A stretch of 64,000 nucleotides of DNA from Duganella sp. 1411 (lineage in GTDB: Bacteria; Pseudomonadota; Gammaproteobacteria; Burkholderiales; Burkholderiaceae_D). A program made the position numbers and the translations under genes. Where the stretch lies: positions 2,046,001 to 2,110,000 of the forward strand of contig NZ_JAFICD010000001.1 of the NCBI RefSeq assembly GCF_017833525.1. The letters are read 5' to 3'. Each line of letters begins with the position of its first letter. The stretch's first letter is position 1. The notes under the pieces are model-generated. The model worked only from the letters and a program-made list of their open reading frames with translations. It was not told the origin of the DNA and searched no databases. Positions 54,339 through 64,000 of the stretch are shown here, piece by piece.

Positions 54339-55243
54339 CCGCGCCGCGCCGACACCACGATGCCGGCGACGATCAGCGCGAACGCCGCCGCGTGGTAGGC
54401 GTGCGGCGCCTCGCCGAGGAAGGCCGACGACAGCAGCGCCGTAAACAGCGGCGTCAGGTTGACGAAGAAGGCGCCGATGGCCGGGCCGGCCAGCCGCACG
54501 CCTTCGCCCCAGCAGCGGAAGGCGATCACCGCCGGGAAGATCGCCACGTACAGCAGCGCGGCGCCCAGCCACCAGCTCCAGCGCACCGGGATCGCCCCCA
54601 GCCATTGCTCGCCGAGCGCGAAGGCGCCCGACCACAGCGCGCCGAACGCCACCTGCGCCGCCAGGAAACCGGCCCAGTCGGCGCGCAGCGCGGCCGGCTC
54701 CCGGGTGCGCATCAGCATCCAGCTGTAGAACGACCAGGCGATGGTGGCCAGGATCATGAACAAATCCCCCGCCACCAGCCGCAGCTCGAGCACATGCCGC
54801 CATTCCCCGCGCGCCAGCACCACCAACACGCCGGCGATCGACAGCACGGCGCCGGCCATCTGGCGCCCGCTGACGGCCACGCCAAAGAACAGCCGGCCCG
54901 TCAGCATCATCCACACCGGCAATCCCGATGCGACCAAGGTGACGTTGATCGGCGTCGAGCTTTGCAGCGCCATGTACTGGAAGGTGTTGTACAGGCCGAT
55001 GCCAAACAGGCCCAACAGGGCGTAACGCCGCCAGTGGCCCCACAACGCGCTGTCCCGCTGGAACACGCGGCCGGCCAGCGGCAGCAGGATCAGCAAGGCG
55101 ATCGCCCAGCGCAGGAAATTGAGCAACACCGGCGGCAACATGTCGTGCACCAGGCGCCCGACAATGGCGTTGCCGGCCCACAGCAGTGGCGGCAGGGTCA
55201 ACAAAAAGATGGTCTTGGGGGTCAGGCGTGTTGTCATTATCAT
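54335..55243 (-). CDS. DMT-superfamily EamA transporter
   Basis: This 302-residue protein has ten predicted membrane helices in two EamA repeats; the first starts LPPLLWAGNAIVGRLVHDMLPP and the second includes GDLFMILATIAWSFYSWML. It is likely an exporter of metabolites or amino acids; the substrate is unknown. It is divergent from the DUF3460 gene. Confidence 0.87.
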   Translation of the reverse strand: MIMTTRLTPKTIFLLTLPPLLWAGNAIVGRLVHDMLPPVLLNFLRWAIALLILLPLAGRVFQRDSALWGHWRRYALLGLFGIGLYNTFQYMALQSSTPINVTLVASGLPVWMMLTGRLFFGVAVSGRQMAGAVLSIAGVLVVLARGEWRHVLELRLVAGDLFMILATIAWSFYSWMLMRTREPAALRADWAGFLAAQVAFGALWSGAFALGEQWLGAIPVRWSWWLGAALLYVAIFPAVIAFRCWGEGVRLAGPAIGAFFVNLTPLFTALLSSAFLGEAPHAYHAAAFALIVAGIVVSARRG

Positions 55244-55374
55244 TATATCTTTGCAACATTACGCCTTTGAGCATAACCGATTCCGCCGCTTTGCGCGGCC
55301 GGCGGCGATAGAATTAGCGCGTCGGCGCCGCGGCGCGGTAAAATACCTATTGCTGAGCCACTCACTTGGACTAT

Positions 55375-55584
55375 ATGAAATTCTCTAAACAACATTCGAT
55401 GTACGAATCCGACCACACCTTGTTCATCAAGTCGCTGAAGGAAAAGAACCCGGCGATCGAAGAAGGACAACGTCTGGGCCGCGCGCTGCTTTGGGACAAG
55501 GCGCCGCTGTCGCTCGACGAGCAGGAACGCCAGCTCGAGTCGGCCGTCAAGCAACAAGCCTACGTCTACCAGAACAAAGTCTAA
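55375..55584 (+). CDS. DUF3460 family protein
   Basis: This 69-residue soluble protein (FSKQHSMYESDHTLFIKSLKEKNP, ending AYVYQNKV) is typical of DUF3460, a short family found in betaproteobacteria just upstream of scpA, as here (19-base gap). Its function is unknown; the conserved linkage suggests co-expression with chromosome segregation. Confidence 0.88.
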   Translation: MKFSKQHSMYESDHTLFIKSLKEKNPAIEEGQRLGRALLWDKAPLSLDEQERQLESAVKQQAYVYQNKV

Positions 55585-55602
55585 GGACTTGGGGCGGCAC
55601 GG

Positions 55603-58039
<2,437 letters not shown>

Positions 58040-58052
58040 GGTCGGAGTCCCG

Positions 58053-58448
58053 TCATCCGGGTTTTGGTGGCGCCACCGGCGCCGCCGTCAACGGCGGCAG
58101 TTGAATGACGATCGGTGGCAAGGCCTGCAACGGTTGGGCTTGCCGAACCTGAGTGATGCTATTCAGAAAGAAAACCATGGAACTGAAGAAGATGGTGAAC
58201 ATGACAATGCAAATACCCACCATCCACTTGACCATCTGCGACGTCGCGCGTTCGATGGCTTCCTTGAATTCCGCGCGTATCTGCGCAAAGCCGGCTTCCA
58301 TCTTTGTTTCCAACGCGACAAATCGCATATCGATGGCGGCGAATTTACCATTCACATTTTCCTCGAACGCGGCCAGCCGCCCGTCCAGGCCGGCGCGGGT
58401 AGCCTCGGTCTTGGCGTCGATATAATCTTTATCGGAGTTCGCGTTCAT
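58053..58448 (-). CDS. Coiled-coil membrane protein (paralog B, short repeat-free form)
   Basis: This 131-residue protein begins MNANSDKDYIDAKTEATRAG, nearly identical to paralog A over the first 20 residues. It has a shorter coiled coil (FAAIDMRFVALETKMEAGFAQ), ATSQMVKWMVGICIVMFTIFFSSMVFFL as the membrane helix region, and a Pro-rich tail (LPPIVIQLPPLTAAPVAPPK) also seen in A. It starts 409 bases upstream of paralog A's start and ends 14 bases before it, same strand. The 33-bp array of A is absent here, so A probably expanded after duplication. Confidence 0.7.
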   Translation of the reverse strand: MNANSDKDYIDAKTEATRAGLDGRLAAFEENVNGKFAAIDMRFVALETKMEAGFAQIRAEFKEAIERATSQMVKWMVGICIVMFTIFFSSMVFFLNSITQVRQAQPLQALPPIVIQLPPLTAAPVAPPKPG

Positions 58449-58532
58449 ACGTTGATCTTCGACCTGGCCAGCGGCCGTGTCAACGCGCGCACGGGAGATA
58501 TTCGGGCCGCGTTTGCGCCAGCTTAAGGCGCG

Positions 58533-59753
58533 TTACGCGGCCACCGTCTGCGCCCACGCCAGCGCCGACAGGTGCGCCGTGTTGACGTCCTCCGGGCTGA
58601 GCTTGAGCGACGCCGCCAGCGACGCCACCAGGTCGGAATTGAGCTCGCACGCCTCGGCCAGCGCCAGGTACGGGCCGTACTTGCCGCCGCGCGTCAGCAA
58701 GGCCGCCACCACGTCGTCCGACAACTGGATGTTGGCCAGCACCTCTTTCATGCTGATGCCCAGCAGCCGGTCCAGCAGCGAGAACATGCCCGCCACGAAG
58801 ATGTTCTCGGCCGCGTTCTTGCCCAGCGCGGCCTGCCCCAGCAGCTCGGCCAGGCGGCCGCGCACCACCGCCGTCTCCAGCAGCACCGGCGAGTAGCCGG
58901 ACGTGCTGGCCGTCGCCAGCAGCAAGGTCAGCCAGCGGTACAGCGGCGTGTAGCCCAGCAGGGCCAGCGCCTGCCGGATCGATTGCACCTCGCGCCCGGC
59001 GCCGAAGCCGGCAGAGTTGATGAAGCGCAGCAGCTTGTACGACAAGGTGGCGTCGTGCTTGAGCACGGTTTCGATCTGGCCGATGTCGGCGTTCTGCCGC
59101 ACCATCTGCATCAGCTGCATGATGATGGTCTGGGCCGGGTTCATGCCGCCCGAGAGCAGGCTGGTGCGCGGGGTCAGGTGCAGCTTGCCGACGAAGGCGT
59201 TCAGCCCCAGCGCGGCGCAGGCGTCGAAATCGGCCCAGTTGCTGACCGGACGCGCGATCATGCCCACCGCCGATTGCCGGAACGCGGCGTAGGTGCGCGC
59301 CTGGGTGGCGACGTCGGCGCCGGAAAAGCGCACCTCGACATACGAAGCCAGGGTCGGCAGCCGGGCGCCGCTGCGCGCCAGGTCGGCCTCGCGCAGCAGG
59401 ATGCCGACGCCGCCGGCGCGCAGCGCCTGCACCGCCGCCAGGGTGTCCGGGTTGGCCAGCGCGGCCGCCTTGAGCGACAGCACCGTGCGCTCCGGCGGCA
59501 GCCGGTGCAGGGCGTCGGTCGACAGCATGGCCGGCACGGCTTCGAGAAACAGGATTTTGTCGCGCAGCAGCCAGGCGCCGTTGTCATCGTCGACCATCTG
59601 CCCGGCGACGAAGTCGACCAGTGATTCGAGCTCGGCCGGCGTCGACGGCGGCGCCCCGCTGCGGGTCTGCCGCTGCCAGCATAATTCGTAGCCCACCACC
59701 CGCTGCCTGGGATCCAACAACGGCTCACGAACGAGGAAATTGGTCTGGTGCAT
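58533..59753 (-). CDS. EAL-HDOD two-domain signalling protein
   Basis: The protein has 406 residues. The N-terminal EAL-like part starts NFLVREPLLDPRQRVVGYELCW but lacks the E-x-L catalytic set at LFLEAVPAML in readable form, so c-di-GMP hydrolysis is doubtful. The C-terminal HDOD domain reads MQLMQMVRQNADIGQIETVLKHDATLSYKLLRFINSAGFG and IRQALALLGYTPLYRWLTLLL (in parts). YuxH/CdgJ-type proteins modulate motility and signalling. It is the last gene of the minus-strand chemotaxis run. Confidence 0.82.
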   Translation of the reverse strand: MHQTNFLVREPLLDPRQRVVGYELCWQRQTRSGAPPSTPAELESLVDFVAGQMVDDDNGAWLLRDKILFLEAVPAMLSTDALHRLPPERTVLSLKAAALANPDTLAAVQALRAGGVGILLREADLARSGARLPTLASYVEVRFSGADVATQARTYAAFRQSAVGMIARPVSNWADFDACAALGLNAFVGKLHLTPRTSLLSGGMNPAQTIIMQLMQMVRQNADIGQIETVLKHDATLSYKLLRFINSAGFGAGREVQSIRQALALLGYTPLYRWLTLLLATASTSGYSPVLLETAVVRGRLAELLGQAALGKNAAENIFVAGMFSLLDRLLGISMKEVLANIQLSDDVVAALLTRGGKYGPYLALAEACELNSDLVASLAASLKLSPEDVNTAHLSALAWAQTVAA

Positions 59754-59817
59754 GGTTGTGATGGATGGGAAGGCCCGCCGCCCGGCTGGCCGGGCTACGG
59801 ACGGTACTGCGTCAAGG

Positions 59818-60480
59818 TCAGAAGCCCAGACTGTCGAGCAGGTCGTCCACCTGCTCCTGGTCGGCCACCACGCCCTCGCCGGTCGGATCGATCTGCGGTC
59901 CGTTCAGCAAGCCGTTGTCGATTTCCTTCTTCATCTGCTCCGGCGCGAAATCGATCAGCATCTGCACCAGTTGCTTTTCCAGGTTTTGCGCGATCGACGT
60001 CACCTTCTTGATCACCTGCCCGGTCAAGTCCTGGAAGTCCTGCGCCATCATGATGTCCATCAGATGGGCGCGGGTCTCGGACGCGCCGGCGGCCGCGCCG
60101 TCGAGCGCGGCGACGGTCTGGCGCGCCAGCGCGCGCCATTGGGCGTCGGCCGGACCGGCCTCGGCGCCCAGCGCCAGCAGCGCACTCCACGACGCGCCCA
60201 GTTGCCTGGCGTCGCCGCCGATGCGCTCCTGCAGCGGACTGGCGGCGTCGGTGGCGTTTAACACTTTCTGCGCCGCGTCCTCGCTCAGACGGGCCACATA
60301 ATCGAGGCGGTCGCGGGCGTCGGGTATGTCCGACGCCGCTTTTTCGATCAACTTGTCCAGGCCCAGACCGCGCAAACTCTCATGCAGGGCCCGCGTCATG
60401 TGACCGATACGCGACAAAAACTCCTCGTTCGGCTCCGCCCCGACCGCGACGGCGCCGCTTTGTTGCTCAGCCATCATCAA
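59818..60480 (-). CDS. cheZ: Chemotaxis protein phosphatase CheZ
   Basis: This 220-residue protein dephosphorylates CheY-P. The active helix is [20 protein letters not shown] with the Asp and Gln that position water, and the C-terminus ends [10 protein letters not shown], the CheY-binding tail. It overlaps cheY by four bases. Confidence 0.95.
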   Translation of the reverse strand: MMMAEQQSGAVAVGAEPNEEFLSRIGHMTRALHESLRGLGLDKLIEKAASDIPDARDRLDYVARLSEDAAQKVLNATDAASPLQERIGGDARQLGASWSALLALGAEAGPADAQWRALARQTVAALDGAAAGASETRAHLMDIMMAQDFQDLTGQVIKKVTSIAQNLEKQLVQMLIDFAPEQMKKEIDNGLLNGPQIDPTGEGVVADQEQVDDLLDSLGF

Positions 60481-60866
60481 GCCCCGAGTTTTTCGAAGAT
60501 CTTGTTCAGCTTTTCATCCAGGGTGGCGGCGGTGAACGGTTTGACCACGTAGCCGTTGGCGCCGGCCTGGGCGGCGGCGATGATGTTTTCCTTCTTCGCC
60601 TCGGCCGTCACCATCAGCACCGGCAGCTTGGCCAGCGCCGGGTCGGCACGGATGTTTTGCAACATCGTCAGGCCGTCCATGTTCGGCATGTTCCAGTCCG
60701 ACACGACGAAGTCGAACGACTCGGCGCGCAGCTTCGCCAGCGCCATCACGCCGTCTTCCGCCTCGTCGACATTGGCATAACCCAATTCTTTCAACAGATT
60801 CCGGACGATGCGGCGCATCGTCGAAAAATCGTCAACCACTAAAAATTTCATCTTTGGATCAGCCAT
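60477..60866 (-). CDS. cheY: Chemotaxis response regulator CheY
   Basis: This 129-residue receiver has [18 protein letters not shown], phosphorylation Asp in [14 protein letters not shown], Thr in [13 protein letters not shown] and Lys in [12 protein letters not shown]. It signals to the flagellar switch. It overlaps cheZ. A 145-base gap with a CTACAA/TTGTAG inverted repeat (60907-60929) separates it from cheB. Confidence 0.96.
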   Translation of the reverse strand: MADPKMKFLVVDDFSTMRRIVRNLLKELGYANVDEAEDGVMALAKLRAESFDFVVSDWNMPNMDGLTMLQNIRADPALAKLPVLMVTAEAKKENIIAAAQAGANGYVVKPFTAATLDEKLNKIFEKLGA

Positions 60867-61011
60867 GAATTACTCCGTTGATTCTCTACGCGGTTGTGAA
60901 TAATGCCTACAATTTCCATCAAGTTGTAGGATAGCATTTTCGTTGCTCTAAGGCGAACAAAGTAGCAGTAAAACGTCATCCGGGACACATTTAGCACCGG
61001 TACGTCGGCAT

Positions 61012-62082
61012 TTACACGCGCAACGCGCGCGCGCCATGGGTGGCCAAGTGGCCCAGCACCATGCCCGGCAGCGCCTGCAGCGCGCCCACCTCGTGCGCGG
61101 CGCCGACCGCGATCGCCTCGCGCGGCATGCCGAACACCACGCAACTGGCCTCGTCCTGGGCGAAATTATACGCCCCGGCCGTGCGCATCTCCAGCATGCC
61201 GGCCGCGCCGTCCTTGCCCATGCCGGTCAGGATCACGCCGACGGCGTTCTTGCCGGCCGCCTGCGCCGCCGAGCGGAACAGCACGTCGACCGACGGCCGG
61301 TGGCGGTTGACGGGATCGGCCTGGTCGATGCGGGTCATGTAGTTGGCGCCGCTGCGCGTCAGGTACAGGTGCGAGTGGCCCGGCGCGATGTAGGCGTGGC
61401 CCGGCAGTACCCGCTCGTTGCCGGCCGCCTCCTGCACCGAGATCTTGCACAGCGAGTCGAGGCGCTTGGCGAACGAGCGCGTGAAGCCCTCCGGCATGTG
61501 CTGGGCGATCAGGATGCCGGGACAGTCCGACGGCATCTGCATCAGGAACTCGCGGATCGCCTCGGTGCCGCCGGTGGAGGCGCCGATGATGATCAGCTTT
61601 TCCGACGACGTCAGCGGGTTGCGCAGCTGCGGCAGCGGCGCCTGTCCCTCGGCGCCGGGCTGCGGCAGCACGCGCGCGCGCACGCGGGCCTTGGAGGCGG
61701 CGCGGATCTTGTCGGTGATGAGGTCGGTATATTCGCGCATGCCCGCCTGGATCGAGATTTTCGGTTTGGTGACGAAATCGACGGCGCCCAGTTCCAGCGC
61801 GCGCATCGTGATTTCCGAGCCCCGCTCGGTTAGCGAGGATACCATCACCACCGGCATCGGGCGCAAACGCATCAGTTTTTCCAGGAAATCGAGCCCGTCC
61901 ATCTTCGGCATCTCGACGTCCAGGGTCAGCACGTCCGGATTGGTCTGCTTGATCAATTCGCGCGCCACCAGCGGATCGGGCGCCGCGCCCACCACCTCCA
62001 TGTCGGGCTGGCTGTTGATGATCTCGCTCATGACGCTGCGGATCAACGCGGAGTCATCGACGATGAGGACTTTGATCTTCAT
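61012..62082 (-). CDS. cheB: Chemotaxis methylesterase/glutamine deamidase CheB
   Basis: This 356-residue protein has an N-terminal receiver ([27 protein letters not shown]) and a methylesterase domain with catalytic Ser in [11 protein letters not shown], His in [10 protein letters not shown] and Asp in [12 protein letters not shown]. It removes methyl groups from chemoreceptors. It is encoded after cheD. Confidence 0.96.
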   Translation of the reverse strand: MKIKVLIVDDSALIRSVMSEIINSQPDMEVVGAAPDPLVARELIKQTNPDVLTLDVEMPKMDGLDFLEKLMRLRPMPVVMVSSLTERGSEITMRALELGAVDFVTKPKISIQAGMREYTDLITDKIRAASKARVRARVLPQPGAEGQAPLPQLRNPLTSSEKLIIIGASTGGTEAIREFLMQMPSDCPGILIAQHMPEGFTRSFAKRLDSLCKISVQEAAGNERVLPGHAYIAPGHSHLYLTRSGANYMTRIDQADPVNRHRPSVDVLFRSAAQAAGKNAVGVILTGMGKDGAAGMLEMRTAGAYNFAQDEASCVVFGMPREAIAVGAAHEVGALQALPGMVLGHLATHGARALRV

Positions 62083-62137
62083 AAAACGCTACTTTCCGGG
62101 CCTGGCCCTGTATCTACTCTATCGATTCTTGACACGC

Positions 62138-62734
62138 TCAGAACAGGTCGATCTCGCCGCCGACCGGCGCCTTCTTGAGGCGGCTGGCGTATTCGATCTC
62201 GCGCTTGGCCAAGGTGTCGTTGTGGGTTTGCATCAGCTTCTTGACCAGCACCTTGCCGGTGCGCGGGAAGAAATAGACCTTGCGCGGGTGGACGTCGTTC
62301 AAGTCCTCGGCCACCACGCGGATCTTCTCGGTGCGCAGGAAGTTGAGCACGAAGGCGGCGTTGCGCTCGCCGACGTTGATCGCCGTGAAGCCCTTGAGCA
62401 CGGCCCCGCCGCCGAACACCTTGGCCTCCATGTTCTCGCGCTTGGCGCCGGCCTTGAGCAGGTCGTTGATCAGGATCTCCATCGCGTAGGTGCCGTAGCG
62501 CGCCGACGCCGACACCGGGCTGCCGTCGCCGCCGCCGTCGGGCAGCATGAAGTGGTTCATGCCGCCCAGGCCGGTGACGCGGTCGCGGATGCAGGCCGAC
62601 ACGCACGAGCCGAGCACGGTCACGATCAGCATGTCCTTGTTGGTGAAGTAATACTCGCCGGGCAAAATCTTGGCGGCTTCACAATCGAACGTGCGGTCGA
62701 AATACACGTTGGTGGCAAATTGTTCGAGGTCCAT
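62138..62734 (-). CDS. cheD: Chemoreceptor glutamine deamidase CheD
   Basis: This 198-residue protein has VTVLGSCVSACIRDRVTG with the catalytic Cys and GGMNHFMLPDGG with the His. A normal C-terminus is present. It deamidates receptor glutamines and can bind CheC/CheY-P. It starts three bases after the cheR stop. Confidence 0.95.
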   Translation of the reverse strand: MDLEQFATNVYFDRTFDCEAAKILPGEYYFTNKDMLIVTVLGSCVSACIRDRVTGLGGMNHFMLPDGGGDGSPVSASARYGTYAMEILINDLLKAGAKRENMEAKVFGGGAVLKGFTAINVGERNAAFVLNFLRTEKIRVVAEDLNDVHPRKVYFFPRTGKVLVKKLMQTHNDTLAKREIEYASRLKKAPVGGEIDLF

Positions 62735-62737
62735 GTG

Positions 62738-63613
62738 TTATCTCGTCTGCGGGGCGCCGCTTTTTTGCGCGGCGCCACGGTGTTGATCGTCCAACTCGTA
62801 CACCGTCTTGCCGCGTAGTTTGAGCGACTCCGACACGTAGAGGAAATTCTCCGAATGGCCCGCGAACAGCAGGGCGTCCGGCTTCATCAATGGGACAAAG
62901 CGCGACAGGATCTTGCGCTGGGTCGCCTTGTCGAAATAAATCATCACGTTGCGGCAAAAGATGACGTCGAACTGGCCGCTGACGGGCCAGTTGTCGGCCA
63001 GCAGGTTGAGCGGCTTGAACGTGATCATGTTGCGCAGCTCCGGGCGCACCCGCGCCATGCCCTCGCGGTCGCCCTTGCCCTTGAGGAAAAAGCGGCGCGA
63101 GCGCTCCGGGCTCATCTTGTCGAGCCGGTCCATCGTGTAGACGCCGTTCTCGGCGTGCGCCAGCACGTTGGTGTCGATGTCGGTGGCGATGATGTGGCAG
63201 TTCGGCGTGAGCGTGTTGAACGCCTCGCACACCGTCATCGCGATCGAGTACGGCTCCTCGCCGGTGGAGGCGGCCGAGCACCAGATGGTGATCGGCTCGC
63301 GCTTGTTCTTCACATGCTCGGCCAGCAGCGGGAAGTGGTGCGCCTCGCGGAAGAACGACGTCAAATTGGTCGTCAGCGCGTTGGTGAACGACTCCCACTC
63401 CTCGCCCAGCCGGCCGGCCTCGAGGTCGTCGAGGTACTTGGCGAACGAGGCGATGCCGGTGGCGCGCAGGCGGCGCGCCAGGCGGCTGTAGACCATCTCT
63501 TGCTTGCTGTCGGCCAGCGAAATGCCGGCCCGCTTATAAATCAGGCCGCGCACACGTTCGAAATCCTTGGCGTTGAAATCGAACTCTTTAACGGTGTCTT
63601 TGGTATGCGGCAT
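62738..63613 (-). CDS. cheR: Chemotaxis protein methyltransferase CheR
   Basis: The 291-residue protein starts at ATG 63613 after AAGGAATACCCC. The N-terminal helical domain and SAM-binding domain show IWCSAASTGEEPYSIAMTVCEA, IATDIDTNVLAHA and FDVIFCRNVMIYFDKATQRKIL, the standard CheR sites. It methylates receptor glutamates. The receptor upstream ends in a CheR-docking pentapeptide. Confidence 0.96.
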   Translation of the reverse strand: MPHTKDTVKEFDFNAKDFERVRGLIYKRAGISLADSKQEMVYSRLARRLRATGIASFAKYLDDLEAGRLGEEWESFTNALTTNLTSFFREAHHFPLLAEHVKNKREPITIWCSAASTGEEPYSIAMTVCEAFNTLTPNCHIIATDIDTNVLAHAENGVYTMDRLDKMSPERSRRFFLKGKGDREGMARVRPELRNMITFKPLNLLADNWPVSGQFDVIFCRNVMIYFDKATQRKILSRFVPLMKPDALLFAGHSENFLYVSESLKLRGKTVYELDDQHRGAAQKSGAPQTR

Positions 63614-63658
63614 GGGGTATTCCTTCATTTACTGCTTGGCGCTGTATCAAAATGCCGT

Positions 63659-64000
63659 TTAAAACTCTTCCCATTCGTCGCCGCTGGTCTGCGGCGCCGT
63701 GGTCAGCTTCTTGGGGGTGGCCGGCTTCGGCTTGGCCGGCGCCGCCACCGCGGCGGCGGCCGGGGCGGCGACCGCCTTGGGCGCGGCGCCGCGGGCCGGC
63801 GCCGCGATGGCCGCGGCCGGCCGGCGCATGCCGACCTCGTCGGCCAGCTTGAACACGCTGACCGCGCGCGCCAGCATCTCGGCCTGCTCCTGCATGCTCT
63901 CGGCGGCGGCGGCCGACTGCTCGACCAGCGCGGCGTTCTGCTGGGTCATCTCGTCCATCTGCGTGATGGCCTGGTTGACTTCCTCGATGCCGTTGCTCTG
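63659..64000 (-). CDS. C-terminal end of a methyl-accepting chemotaxis protein (5' end outside window)
   Basis: The 113 visible residues end the conserved signalling helix (NGIEEVNQAITQMDEMTQQNAALVEQSAAAAESM, in part), followed by an Ala/Pro-rich flexible linker and the final EWEEF. This last pentapeptide has the aromatic-x2-aromatic pattern of NWETF, which tethers CheR and CheB. It lies just upstream of cheR on the same strand. Confidence 0.92.
   Translation of the reverse strand, partial: QSNGIEEVNQAITQMDEMTQQNAALVEQSAAAAESMQEQAEMLARAVSVFKLADEVGMRRPAAAIAAPARGAAPKAVAAPAAAAVAAPAKPKPATPKKLTTAPQTSGDEWEEF

Overview
The window looks like a chromosome segment of a betaproteobacterium of the Oxalobacteraceae (Massilia/Duganella/Janthinobacterium type). 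The grounds are the generally high GC, an efp-earP pair (arginine-rhamnosylated EF-P), a DUF3460-scpA-panC run, Burkholderiales-style porins and a cheYZ/cheRDB chemotaxis cluster. The genus is inferred from gene content only; no marker gene was compared.

Region 1 (1-14779) is the accessory part and the most interesting. It is visibly richer in A+T than the rest. Two very short genes encode peptides with canonical double-glycine-type leaders (243-410, proline-rich core; 4451-4582, Gly/Ala-rich core). Between them lie an HlyD-type adaptor and a C39-peptidase ABC exporter that would cleave and export them. Downstream, all on the same strand, is a run of likely tailoring genes: a SelO(YdiU)-like pseudokinase-family protein, a GT4 glycosyltransferase, a two-part glycosyltransferase, a UDP-glucuronate decarboxylase-like epimerase (UDP-xylose), three further GT-A-type glycosyltransferases, a small HlyC-like acyltransferase and a CysE-like hexapeptide acetyltransferase. 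The 3' end of a small membrane protein at the left edge is an immunity candidate. I read the whole as a bacteriocin/microcin-like peptide locus with AMPylation-, glycosylation- and acylation-type enzymes. I do not recognise this combination as a described system.

Region 2 (14888-18328) has an ExbB-ExbD energising pair whose third gene is not TonB but a membrane-anchored protein with an unusual C-terminal domain, followed by small membrane proteins (one DUF6404). Region 3 (18422-29767) is mostly core metabolism and stress: a Tat-exported AcpA-like phosphoesterase, a small leader-type gene ahead of the dbpA RNA helicase, a fosmidomycin-resistance-type MFS pump with a divergent AraC regulator, an alpha/beta hydrolase, a possible primase-like protein, a Tat-exported amidase, efp and its rhamnosyltransferase earP.

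Region 4 (29989-33645) is a compact three-gene unit: a Gln/Gly/Met-rich repeat protein, a small protein resembling the propeptide of the following gene, and a subtilisin-like protease. Region 5 (33701-39847) is translation: five identical tRNA-Glu(UUC) and three tRNA-Ala(GGC) genes in one minus-strand array with a recognisable promoter, then gltX, apbC/mrp and, divergently, metG. Region 6 (39860-57425) holds a GNAT enzyme, a Gly/Ser/Thr-rich secreted protein, a PHB-depolymerase-type esterase with fibronectin-like tail, a 5-oxoproline/D-glutamate catabolic operon (D-glutamate cyclase-like, MFS, 5-oxoprolinase, porin, cache protein; divergent LysR), a GST/PNPOx pair with divergent LysR, a DMT exporter, DUF3460, scpA and panC. 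Region 7 (57422-64000) holds two tandem paralogous coiled-coil membrane proteins, then a minus-strand chemotaxis operon (methyl-accepting chemotaxis protein-cheR-cheD-cheB-cheY-cheZ-EAL/HDOD) that runs off the right edge.
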